A stretch of 64,000 nt of DNA from Azonexus fungiphilus (GTDB taxonomy: Bacteria; Pseudomonadota; Gammaproteobacteria; Burkholderiales; Rhodocyclaceae). Position numbers and translations under genes: made by a program. Position 1 is the stretch's first letter, and every line of letters begins with the position of its first letter. The DNA lies in NCBI RefSeq assembly GCF_003634965.1, contig NZ_RBXP01000018.1, positions 147,333 to 211,332 on the forward strand, given 5' to 3'. Under the pieces are notes generated by a model that worked only from the letters and a program-made list of their open reading frames with translations, ran no database searches and had not been told where the DNA came from. Positions 52,784-60,728 of the stretch are shown piece by piece.

Positions 52784-53719
52784 CTACCCGTCGACCGTGA
52801 ACCTGCGGATCTGCGCCTGGTGGCGGCTGGCGTGCAGGAAGAAGAAGTTGGTTTCGACGGTTTCCTCTGTCATCCGGGTAAACGGGAGCAGCTTGCTGCC
52901 GTCGCTGGTGAAGGCGCGGTAGCCGTGGCCGGCGAGCAGCTCGAAGATCTCGTTCGGGTCGTAGCCGTACTTGGCCGACCACTTGCGCAGGATTTCGGCG
53001 AGGATGATCGGCTGGTGCCGGGCCAGGGTTTCCGCGGCGCCCTGGAAAACGCGCAGCTCGGCGCCTTCGACGTCGCACTTGATGAAGTCGGGCGGCGCCA
53101 GGCGATGCTCGGCGACGTAGTCGTCGAGGCGGTGCAGCTGGCACTCGACTTCGCTGACGTCCGGGCGGCCCGTCAGGTTAACGCCGGAAGCGTTGCCCGA
53201 GCAGGCTTCGTAGAAATAGAAGGTGTGCGCGCCGCGGCGCTCGGCGAGCGCGACGTGGTGGGTGCGGATGTTGGTGAAGCGGTTGAGCGCGATGTTGCCG
53301 GTCAGGTGCTGATAGGTTGACGGGATCGGCTCGAAGCACTCGAAGCTGGCATGGCGGTAGGTGGCGGCCAGATTCAGCGAATGCCAGCCGATGTTGGCGC
53401 CGATGTCGTAGAAGTGGCGGCAGCCTTCGAACAGCTTGAACATCATGCGCGACTCGCGCGGCTCGAAGTCGTTGAAGTTGAAGGTCTCGACCGGCGGCGA
53501 GCGGTGGTCGCCCGGCTGGTAGCGGATGCGCACGCCGGTGCTGCGGGTCGTGAACACGACGCCGGACGCGTCGATGCTGATCTCGCGGATGTCGGTCTCC
53601 GGCAACAGGGTGGCGTACTCGAACAGCTGCCGGTGGTAATCCTGGTAGGCCTGTTCGATGTACCGGGGTTTGTCGACCTGCCCGGCGGCGAAGTCGCTCC
53701 TGAGTTGCGCCAGCTTCAT
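52784..53719 (-). CDS. FkbM-family SAM-dependent methyltransferase
   Basis: A 311-aa methyltransferase, likely an O-methylase acting on a sugar. From ATG 53719 (overlapping the epimerase stop by 4 bp), the SAM motif is FYDIGANIGWHSLNLA (residues 103-118). Then come FECFEPIPSTYQHLTGNIAL, KCDVEGAELRVFQGA and IILAEILRKWS, all typical of the FkbM fold. The N-terminal 80 residues are specific to this subgroup. FkbM-family enzymes are frequent in surface-polysaccharide and flagellin-modification loci. Longer in-frame extensions run back into the neighbouring gene and are rejected. Confidence 0.9.
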   Translation of the reverse strand: MKLAQLRSDFAAGQVDKPRYIEQAYQDYHRQLFEYATLLPETDIREISIDASGVVFTTRSTGVRIRYQPGDHRSPPVETFNFNDFEPRESRMMFKLFEGCRHFYDIGANIGWHSLNLAATYRHASFECFEPIPSTYQHLTGNIALNRFTNIRTHHVALAERRGAHTFYFYEACSGNASGVNLTGRPDVSEVECQLHRLDDYVAEHRLAPPDFIKCDVEGAELRVFQGAAETLARHQPIILAEILRKWSAKYGYDPNEIFELLAGHGYRAFTSDGSKLLPFTRMTEETVETNFFFLHASRHQAQIRRFTVDG

Positions 53720-54771
53720 TGGATGCATTCCTGATAGTGTCGGATCGTTCTTTGGAATCCCGCGAGCGGGTCTATTGTCATTTCCCAGCCCAGCGCACGC
53801 AACTGGTCGACCGAGGCGTCGGTGCTTTTGAAATTCACCCGGGTCATCGCCTGGGCCGGGCTGGTCTGGCGCTCGACCTGGCCGAGCGGCCGGGGCAGCG
53901 CGCGGTCGTTGAGCAGCGTGGCCAGCTCGAGGATGCTGATCGGTGCCGGCGAGGCGACGTTGAGGACGGCGCCGGGCGCGGCCTTGGCCAGCGCGACGAG
54001 CAGGCCGCGGACGAAGTCGGCGACGTAGAGGAAATTGCGGACGGCGCTGCCGTCGCTGGTCAGGCGGATCGGTTCGCCGGCCAGCAGCGCCCGGACGAAA
54101 TCGGCGTAGGAGCGGCCGTCGTCGAGCTCGAAACCCGGCCCGTAGGTGATCGACGGGCGCAGGATCAGGACCGGGATGCCGTATTGCTGCTGGTAGGCGA
54201 GGCAGAGCATTTCGCCGAAGCGCTTCGATTCGAGATAGCAGTTGCCGAGTTCGGTGCAGCTCAGCGGGCCATACTCGGATTCGCTCGACGGCCGTTGTTC
54301 GTCCGGGATGAAGCCGGTGACGCCGGTGGTGCTGAGATAGACGAAGCGGCACGCGGGATTGCGCCGCCGCAGCTGTTCGAGCAGCGCCTGTGTGAGGATC
54401 GCGTTCGGCGTCAGCACGTCGACCGGCGAGCCGGCGAAGTGCTTCGGGCTGGCCCGGCTGGCGCAGTGCAGGACGAGGTCGAAATCGGCGGCGGCGAGCG
54501 CGGTGGCGGCATCCTCGTCGACGGCGAAGCGGCACGGCAGGCTGGCGTGCTCGGGAAACTTTTCCTGCAGGCGGCGCGGGTTGCGCAGATGGGCGGTGAG
54601 CTCGCAGCGCAGGTGGCCGCCGGCGATCAGGAAGCAGAGGAAGTGCACCAGATACCAGCCGATCTGGCCGCTGGCGCCGGTGACGTAGATCCGCCGGCCC
54701 TGCAGCGGCTGGTAGAGCGACTCGACCGCGGCGAGGGCGGCGAAGTCTTCGCGCATCGGTGTCGTGATCAT
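53716..54771 (-). CDS. NAD-dependent sugar epimerase/dehydratase
   Basis: A 351-aa extended short-chain dehydrogenase. It has the nucleotide-binding motif TGASGQIG (31-38), a conserved Ser/Thr-rich strand VYLSTTGVTGF, and the catalytic pair Tyr179/Lys183 in CYLESKRFGE. It also has RPSITYGPGFELDDGRS, and later FLYVADFVRGL and VLNVASPAPISI. This suggests an active NDP-sugar epimerase, dehydratase or reductase of the GalE/WcaG type. It lies between the FkbM methyltransferase and a degenerate epimerase, with overlaps of 4 bp to both. Substrate unknown. Confidence 0.9.
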   Translation of the reverse strand: MITTPMREDFAALAAVESLYQPLQGRRIYVTGASGQIGWYLVHFLCFLIAGGHLRCELTAHLRNPRRLQEKFPEHASLPCRFAVDEDAATALAAADFDLVLHCASRASPKHFAGSPVDVLTPNAILTQALLEQLRRRNPACRFVYLSTTGVTGFIPDEQRPSSESEYGPLSCTELGNCYLESKRFGEMLCLAYQQQYGIPVLILRPSITYGPGFELDDGRSYADFVRALLAGEPIRLTSDGSAVRNFLYVADFVRGLLVALAKAAPGAVLNVASPAPISILELATLLNDRALPRPLGQVERQTSPAQAMTRVNFKSTDASVDQLRALGWEMTIDPLAGFQRTIRHYQECIQ

Positions 54772-55685
54772 CGGCGGTTGATTGCCTGCGCGTGCTGCAG
54801 CAGGGCGTCCTGGCGGAGGGCGTCGACGTCGATCGTCGCGATGTTTTCGGTGTAGTGGCGGATCAGCTTGCGGATCGAGATGTCGATCGGTGAAAAATCG
54901 AGATTTTCGAGGGTCGACCGTAAACGTCCGTTGTCGCCGGTGTAGGGGCGGCCCAGGCCGGGCGTCGCGATCGTGTAGCCGCGGTCGATGCCGAGGTTCA
55001 GGTCGACCAGTTCGACGATCCGCGACAGCCTGACCGATTCGTCCGGGGTGACGTTGAACTCACCCTGGCGGACGTTGCCGTCGATCAGGCGGTCGACGAT
55101 CGCGCAGAAATCCTCGACGTCGAGGTAGTCGTAGAGCGCGTCGCGGATCAGGGTGATCTCGAGGCCGGCCAGCCGCTTGGCGATGGTGTTCGAGATGAAC
55201 TTGTAGCGGTAGTCCTCGTGCCGGCCGAAGATGCCGAACAGGCGCAGCGTGACGACGTCCTCGAGGTGCCGGGCATGGCTGGCGATGACGAATTTCGAGA
55301 AACCCTGGCTGTCGCTCGGGATGTGCTGGCCGAGGTAGTCCTCGCGCATGTTCTCGACCCAGTTGTCGCGGTTGTAGCTCGAGCCGCTGCACAGCGTGTA
55401 CAGGAGGGCGCCGGCCGGGCGGTGGCGGACGAGGTTGAAGAACATGCGCAGGTTCTGCTCGCAGACGTCGCTGTCGTAGCCCTTGCCGACCGTGTTCGAG
55501 GTCGCCGAGTGGATGATCAGGTCGGGCTGCGTCGCCGCCAGGCAGGCGGCGACCTGGCCGCTGTCGGTCAGGTCGAGTTCGGCCTGGCCCGGACTGAACA
55601 GCGTGAAATCCGGGCGTCGCGCCAGCGACTCGCGCAGGTTGCGGCCGACGAAGCCTTCGCCGCCGGTCAGGAGGATACGTTTCAT
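54768..55685 (-). CDS. SDR-family sugar epimerase-like protein with altered active site
   Basis: A 305-aa extended-SDR protein. The NAD-binding motif TGGEGFVG (7-14) is intact. In the catalytic YxxxK position the sequence is SQGFSK (residues 126-131), so Gln127 replaces Tyr while Lys131 remains. The paralogue at 59889-60728 has YGISK at the same place. The two share TLRLFGIFGRHEDYRYKFIS/NLRVFGIFGEHEDHSRRFIS. Either the fold works as a binding or partner protein, or chemistry uses another residue. It overlaps the neighbouring epimerase gene by 4 bp and lies 1 bp after the B12-type radical SAM gene. Confidence 0.87.
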   Translation of the reverse strand: MKRILLTGGEGFVGRNLRESLARRPDFTLFSPGQAELDLTDSGQVAACLAATQPDLIIHSATSNTVGKGYDSDVCEQNLRMFFNLVRHRPAGALLYTLCSGSSYNRDNWVENMREDYLGQHIPSDSQGFSKFVIASHARHLEDVVTLRLFGIFGRHEDYRYKFISNTIAKRLAGLEITLIRDALYDYLDVEDFCAIVDRLIDGNVRQGEFNVTPDESVRLSRIVELVDLNLGIDRGYTIATPGLGRPYTGDNGRLRSTLENLDFSPIDISIRKLIRHYTENIATIDVDALRQDALLQHAQAINRR

Positions 55686-55686
55686 G

Positions 55687-57396
55687 TCAGTGCAGCCACT
55701 TTCCCTCGATGGTCGGGATGATCTCGCCGGTCGTCGCCGGCACTTTCAGGTCCATGATTGCCAGGAATCTGTCCCAGCCGCCAGAGATCCGGTATTCGTG
55801 ACATTTTTCCAGGTGCGCGGCGGCGCCTTCGGCGTCGCCTTCCTTCATGCGCACGTAGCCGAGGCAGAGGTTGGCCATCAGGTGGTCGGGTCGCAGGTTG
55901 AGCACGTTGCGGAAGCCGGCGGCGGCGGTGGCCAGGCGGCCCAGTCGCAGGTCGCTGTTGTAGAGGAAGTTCAGTTCCAGATTGAAGACGTACTGCATGT
56001 CCTGGATGTAGTCGGCGCTGAAGTCCGGGGTGTTGATGACGGCGGTCCGGTAGTCGGCGCCGAGCACATTGCCGGAAATGTAACCCTTTTCCGAGGCGAT
56101 CTTGTGGATTTCGCTGCCGACCACCGGACTGGCGCAGACCACGTGATACCAGTTGGCCGGGATCGTGCGCAGGTTCAGCCGCGCCTCCTCGATGTCCTGG
56201 CGGGTTTCGCCGGGCAGGCCGATGAGCACGTTGGCGTTGGTGTAGATGTCGAGCTTGCGGCAATCCTCGGTGACCTGGCGGGAAATGCTCATCTTCAGCG
56301 GCTTCTTCATCTGGTGCTTGAGGACCTTCTCGCTGCCGCTCTCGAGCGGCAGCACCAGCTGGTTGACGCCGGCCCGCTTGAACGCCGACAGCGTCTCGTG
56401 ATCGAGCGAATAGAGCGTCAGGCCGTTCTGGAAGATGGCGTTGAGCTTCTCCTGCTCGATGAAGCCGAGGATCGTCAGCACCCGTGCCTTGTCGGCCATG
56501 AAGTGGTCGTCCTGGAAGATCAGCGTTTGCGCGCCATAGTCCTTGACCAGCCGGCGGATGTCGGCGAACACCCGGTCGGTCGAGTGATAGCGCATCTTCC
56601 GCCCGTGCACCTGGTGCGAGGCGCAGAAGGTGCAGTGGAAGGGACAGCCGCGTGAAGTCATGATGTGGTAGCCGGTGCTGTCCGAATGCGCCGCATAGGA
56701 GGTCATCACCGGATTCAGGCTGTGCCGGCCGTGGTCGCACAGCGCGTAGTCGTAGAACGGGATTTCGTCGAGGTCGACGATGAAGTCGTGTTTCGGGATG
56801 AAGAAATCTTCCAGCTTGCGCGCGGTGATCCATGATTCGGATCGTTCAACGTATTCCTGCGGCGATTCGGCTTCGATCAATCCCAGCATCGGCTTTTCGC
56901 CTTCGCCGAAACAGAGGGCGTCGAAATAAGCGAAACCGCCGGTCTGGTGGATGTGCTGATAGGAGTTGGTCGGGATATTGCCGCCGCCGACCAGAAAGGA
57001 GTCCGGCCAGAGTTCCTTGACGGCTGCGCCGAGTTCGATGAAGTTCTGGTAGGACGGGCTGAACAGGCTGGAGATGCCGATGATGTCCGGGCTGAAGTCG
57101 GCGACGAAATGCTCGGCCAGGTATTTTCTGGCGAAGCTGGCGAAATCGGGGTAGTCGAACTCGTCGAGTGCGCTGACCTCGACGTTGAAGTCCACCAGCC
57201 GGATATCGAGGCTGTAGTGTTTTTTCAGGTAGGCGGACATCGACAGCAGGCCGAGCGGCAGGTCGGTGGCCAGGCTGTTGACGATGCGTCCGTTCTTGAT
57301 CACGGTGCGCGCGTTCTTCGGCGGCGAAACGTAAGACTCGTACGAGATGTGGACGGGTACGAGGAAGAGCATTTTCTTTTTGGGTTCTTTGACCAT
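55687..57396 (-). CDS. B12-binding radical SAM enzyme with TPR-like C-terminus
   Basis: A 569-aa enzyme from ATG 57396. Residues about 8-180 form a cobalamin-binding Rossmann-type domain (IIGISSLFSPSYQNFIEL; LVGGGNIPTNS; CFGEGEKPML). A radical SAM domain follows, with cluster Cys251, Cys255 and Cys258 (SRGCPFHCTFCASHQ), FQDDHFMADK and an Elp3-like LVLPLESGSEKVLKH with VLIGLPGETRQDIEEA. The C-terminal 70 residues carry a TPR-like repeat (NLRPDHLMANLCLGYVRMKE). Members of this class often add methyl groups at unactivated carbon or phosphorus. A longer start at 57441 is possible but gives a poor N-terminus. Confidence 0.9.
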   Translation of the reverse strand: MVKEPKKKMLFLVPVHISYESYVSPPKNARTVIKNGRIVNSLATDLPLGLLSMSAYLKKHYSLDIRLVDFNVEVSALDEFDYPDFASFARKYLAEHFVADFSPDIIGISSLFSPSYQNFIELGAAVKELWPDSFLVGGGNIPTNSYQHIHQTGGFAYFDALCFGEGEKPMLGLIEAESPQEYVERSESWITARKLEDFFIPKHDFIVDLDEIPFYDYALCDHGRHSLNPVMTSYAAHSDSTGYHIMTSRGCPFHCTFCASHQVHGRKMRYHSTDRVFADIRRLVKDYGAQTLIFQDDHFMADKARVLTILGFIEQEKLNAIFQNGLTLYSLDHETLSAFKRAGVNQLVLPLESGSEKVLKHQMKKPLKMSISRQVTEDCRKLDIYTNANVLIGLPGETRQDIEEARLNLRTIPANWYHVVCASPVVGSEIHKIASEKGYISGNVLGADYRTAVINTPDFSADYIQDMQYVFNLELNFLYNSDLRLGRLATAAAGFRNVLNLRPDHLMANLCLGYVRMKEGDAEGAAAHLEKCHEYRISGGWDRFLAIMDLKVPATTGEIIPTIEGKWLH

Positions 57397-57466
57397 TTGG
57401 GGCTCCTGTTGGTGTCTGGGCTGTTGTTGTCTGTGGCGCAATGGTCGTTTGCCGTGTCTCCGGCAA

Positions 57467-58585
57467 TCACTCTGTGGGGGGGAATTGCTCCGCGTGGTAG
57501 TGGATCGGTAGCGCCCGGATCCGGCTGATGACCTCCTTGGGGTAGATGCCGGGGACCATCACCAGGATCACGTCGATGCCGCAAGCGGGATCGAGGAGGA
57601 TTTCCGGCGGCCTGATCCTGAGGTGTGATATCGGCGAAAACTTGTCGTGCTTGAATTTGGCCGAGTCGATGATGCTGTCGATCAGCCGGTGATCGGCCAG
57701 CGAGATCAGCGCCAGCGTCCGGTGCCCGGCCCCCCAGACGGCGATCCGTTTGCCTTCGCCGGCCAGGCTGCGCAGCCTGGCGTTGAAGCGCTCGACCAGG
57801 CCGTCGAGCGCCTGCTTGCTGCTGGCGATGGCGCCGCGCGGGCGCTTCTGGGCGACGATCTGGATGTCGTACTGGTTGTTGATGATCTGGCACTCGAGCA
57901 GCGTGAAGCCGGTCAGGCGCAGCGCGGTTTCCAGGCTTTCGGCGGTGAAGTAGAGCAGGTGGTCGGCGACGAATTCGTGCGCTGACTGGCTGTCGAGCAG
58001 GAAATCGAGGTTGGGCACGGTGAGCAGCAGGCGGCCGTCGTCGGCCAGCAGCGCATGGCATTTCTGCAGGAAGGCACGGGCGTCGGGCTGGTGCTCGAGG
58101 TAGTTGAACGAGACCAGCAGGTCGTGGCGGCCGTGGTGTTCGGCACCGAGGTCGAGCAGGTAGGTGTCGCTGACGCCCTCGGGCAGCGGCGTGGCGGCAG
58201 CGAATTCGATGCCGCTGGCGGCGAACCCGGCCTCGCGCAGGAGCGGCAGGTTGTCGCCGCCGGCGCAGCCGATCTCGAAGGCGCTGGCGCGCTCGCCGAA
58301 GCTGGCACGGAGTTGCCGGAAGAGGGTCAGCCGCTGCTCGCGGACGACCGGCGACAGCGAGGCGGCGGTGATCACCTGGCGGTAGTAGTCGACCGCCTCG
58401 TTGCGCAGTTGCGTCAGCCCGCAGTCCGGGCATTCGGCGACTTCGAGCACGATGCCGCGATCGTCGGCGAATTCCTCGGGCGTCGGGTAATACTGCGCCG
58501 CCTTCGGAAACGGGCCGATGGCGACGACGTCGTCGGCGCTCAGCGGGGCGCGGCAGAGGCGGCAGGTGAAGGGCGTGGCGGTCAT
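57467..58585 (-). CDS. SAM-dependent C-methyltransferase for nucleotide sugars (zinc type)
   Basis: A 372-aa methyltransferase with the three-part layout of sugar C-methyltransferases (TylC3/NovU class). The N-terminal zinc site is Cys8, Cys11, Cys52 and Cys55 (FTCRLCR; ECPDCGL). The central SAM domain has FEIGCAGGDNLPLL (103-116) and FNYLEHQPDAR. The C-terminal Rossmann-like domain has KRIAVWGAGHRTLALISL and MVPGIYPKEVISRI. It probably methylates a 4-keto nucleotide sugar at carbon, forming a branched sugar. It overlaps the following radical SAM gene by 4 bp. A 70-bp spacer lies on its downstream side. Confidence 0.9.
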   Translation of the reverse strand: MTATPFTCRLCRAPLSADDVVAIGPFPKAAQYYPTPEEFADDRGIVLEVAECPDCGLTQLRNEAVDYYRQVITAASLSPVVREQRLTLFRQLRASFGERASAFEIGCAGGDNLPLLREAGFAASGIEFAAATPLPEGVSDTYLLDLGAEHHGRHDLLVSFNYLEHQPDARAFLQKCHALLADDGRLLLTVPNLDFLLDSQSAHEFVADHLLYFTAESLETALRLTGFTLLECQIINNQYDIQIVAQKRPRGAIASSKQALDGLVERFNARLRSLAGEGKRIAVWGAGHRTLALISLADHRLIDSIIDSAKFKHDKFSPISHLRIRPPEILLDPACGIDVILVMVPGIYPKEVISRIRALPIHYHAEQFPPTE

Positions 58586-59892
58586 GCGTCGGGGGCCAGG
58601 TCGAAACTGGGTTTGCTGGCGGCCACCGCTTCCCAGCGGCTGCGGTTGAGGCCGAGGTTGTAGGCGGGCAGGCCGTGTTTGACGCAGGTCTGGCAGATGC
58701 CGGCCTGCGCCTTGCCCTGGCCGATCTGCGCCTTGCTGGCGGTGAGGAAGTTGGCGGCGACGATGTTGGGGCCGCGATTGAAGGTGGTACAGCAGATCGG
58801 CACGCTGAGGTCCCAGTTGATGATCGTCTGGTTGGCCAGGAAAGGGCAGTCGGCCGGGGAAATCGACGGATTTTCACGGTCGACCGTGCGCGAAGCCGAA
58901 ATTCCCTCCTCGACGCTGACCAGGAGCTTCGGCTCAAGCGCCAGCGTGCTCGGACTGGGGCGGCCTTCGAGCTTGTCGATGACGCGTTCGAGCGGCATCA
59001 CCAGGGCGAAGGTGGTGGACAGGAAGAAGCCGAGTTCGGCACACAGCTCACGCATCTTCTGCAGGTTGCGGCCGTTGTTGTTGTTGTACAGGTGGTAGTT
59101 CACATCGACGACGGTGTCGAGCCGGTACTTGTCGATGTAGTACCTGAGTCTGAGCAGGTTGGAGCGGACCAGATGAATGTTGCCGCCGCCGTGCGTGTCG
59201 TTGTAGGCCTCCGGGTAATAGCCGGAGAGCGAGACCTTGAGGTATTCCGGGTTGTGCTGCATGACCTTGTGCAGCAGCGCCTCGTTCTTGATCGACAGGT
59301 TGCTCGACAGGGCGGCGGCGATGCCGTGACGGTGCAGGTAGTCGACCATCTCCGGCAGCGCCGGGTTGAGGAAGGGCTCGCCCCAGCTGTAGAGGCTGAT
59401 GTGGGTGACCAGGTCGTTCTCGGCGACGATTTTGTCGATGACCTGACGATAGGTCTCGAAACTCATCTGCCCGCGCGCGTACTTCTCGCCGCCGGCGCCG
59501 TGGGCGCAGGAGAGGCACTTGAGGTTGCAGGTGCCCATCACGTCGACGGTGTAGAACAGGTCGCAATAGCCCGAGTAGTTGATGAAGCTGTCGGCCGGGA
59601 AACCGTAGCCGAGGAGCTGGCGGTTGATTTCCGCTTCCTTGGTCGAGGCGGCGACGACGATCTTCAGCCCCGGGTGCTGCGCTCGCAGCGCCGGCAGTTC
59701 GGCTGGCGGGTGGCAGGGCAGGCCGGCGATGCGCTGGCCGGCGAAGGCCGGGTCGGAATCGATGAAGCCGAGTACCGCGATGCCGTGGGTGCGGCACAGC
59801 CGGACCAGGCCGAGGCCGGTCATGCGGGCGCCCCAGATCAGTACCGGGACGTCGGCGAGCTGGGCCAGCAGGTCGGCCTGGCGGGTGTTCAT
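58582..59892 (-). CDS. Rossmann-like domain fused to radical SAM/SPASM enzyme
   Basis: A 436-aa fusion. Residues 1-105 form a small nucleotide- or sugar-binding-like Rossmann domain (VLIWGARMTGLGLVRLCRTH; FIDSDPAFAG), similar in style to the C-terminal domain of the adjacent C-methyltransferase. Radical SAM cluster Cys122, Cys126 and Cys129 follow (MGTCNLKCLSCAHGAGGEK), with SLYSWGEPFLNP. A SPASM-type C-terminal region has CPFLANQTIINWDLSVPICC and CQTCVKHGLP. SPASM domains hold additional iron-sulfur clusters. Substrate is unknown; the fused Rossmann domain suggests a nucleotide-linked or small glycan substrate. Confidence 0.86.
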   Translation of the reverse strand: MNTRQADLLAQLADVPVLIWGARMTGLGLVRLCRTHGIAVLGFIDSDPAFAGQRIAGLPCHPPAELPALRAQHPGLKIVVAASTKEAEINRQLLGYGFPADSFINYSGYCDLFYTVDVMGTCNLKCLSCAHGAGGEKYARGQMSFETYRQVIDKIVAENDLVTHISLYSWGEPFLNPALPEMVDYLHRHGIAAALSSNLSIKNEALLHKVMQHNPEYLKVSLSGYYPEAYNDTHGGGNIHLVRSNLLRLRYYIDKYRLDTVVDVNYHLYNNNNGRNLQKMRELCAELGFFLSTTFALVMPLERVIDKLEGRPSPSTLALEPKLLVSVEEGISASRTVDRENPSISPADCPFLANQTIINWDLSVPICCTTFNRGPNIVAANFLTASKAQIGQGKAQAGICQTCVKHGLPAYNLGLNRSRWEAVAASKPSFDLAPDA

Positions 59893-60728
59893 GTCACCCT
59901 GCCGGCGGCGAATTCGGCTTCGTACCAGGCGAACAGCCGGCGTACCGAGGCTTCCATCGGCGTGAAGTCAAAGCCGCCGATGGCTTCGAGCAGTCGCCGG
60001 TTGTCGCCGGTGTACACCGAGTTGATTTCGCCATTGACCACGGTCAACGCGTTTTCGCGGCCACTTTCGCGGTCGATGATGGTGGCCAGGTCGACCAGGC
60101 TGCGGGGGATCGAGGTGCACACGTTGTACGACTTGAAGGCCGTCGGCAGCGTCAGGAAGCGTTCGGCGATGCGGGCGAAGTCCTGGATGTCGAGGTAATC
60201 GAACACCGAATTGCGGTTGACCGTGATCGTCCGGTTGCGGATCGAGGCGCAGATGTTGTTCGAGATGAAGCGACGGCTATGGTCCTCGTGCTCGCCGAAG
60301 ATGCCGAACACCCGCAGGTTCACGAAATCGTGCGGCGAGCGCTCGATGTCGCGGGCGATGCAGAACTTGGAAATGCCGTAGGTGTCGCCGGGAATGTTGC
60401 TGCCGAAATAGTCCTCGGCCATCATCGGCTTGTAGTACGGGATCGCGTATTCGGCGCCGGAACCGATGTTGAGCAGGCGGCCGAACAGGCCGGCGCAGCG
60501 TTCCAGGTTGAAATGGATGTGCAGGTTGGTTTCGACCGACTGGATGTTGATCGCACTGTTGATCACGACATCGGGGCGGTGTTCGCGCAGCCAGGATTCG
60601 ACCGCGCCCTGGTCGAGCAGGTTGAGTTCGGCGCGGCGCGGCGCGAGCACGGTGTAGGGGCGGGTCGCCAGGTAGGCGGTGAGGCCGCGGCCGATGAAGC
60701 CGTTGCCGCCAAGGACGAGGATCTTCAT
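59889..60728 (-). CDS. NAD-dependent sugar epimerase
   Basis: A 279-aa extended-SDR enzyme from ATG 60728, which overlaps the preceding radical SAM stop by one base. It has GGNGFIG (7-13), the catalytic Tyr117 and Lys121 (DTYGISKFCIAR), RVFGIFGEHEDHSRRF and FDYLDIQDFARIAERF. The end overlaps the following radical SAM fusion gene by 4 bp. It is a paralogue of the epimerase-like protein at 54768-55685, but with an intact active site. Likely works on an NDP-sugar in this pathway; the exact reaction is not evident. Confidence 0.9.
   Translation of the reverse strand: MKILVLGGNGFIGRGLTAYLATRPYTVLAPRRAELNLLDQGAVESWLREHRPDVVINSAINIQSVETNLHIHFNLERCAGLFGRLLNIGSGAEYAIPYYKPMMAEDYFGSNIPGDTYGISKFCIARDIERSPHDFVNLRVFGIFGEHEDHSRRFISNNICASIRNRTITVNRNSVFDYLDIQDFARIAERFLTLPTAFKSYNVCTSIPRSLVDLATIIDRESGRENALTVVNGEINSVYTGDNRRLLEAIGGFDFTPMEASVRRLFAWYEAEFAAGRVT

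Noticed and set aside
50450-53320. A 956-codon plus-strand open frame opposite the large glycosyltransferase.
   Set aside because: Composition is typical of the antisense of a high-GC gene, with no recognisable domain and no ribosome-binding site. The minus-strand gene has clear family motifs.
52784-54535. Extended version of the FkbM methyltransferase (583 codons) starting inside the epimerase gene.
   Set aside because: The first 270 residues are low-complexity antisense-phase sequence. The ATG at 53719 overlapping the epimerase stop gives a normal FkbM-length protein.
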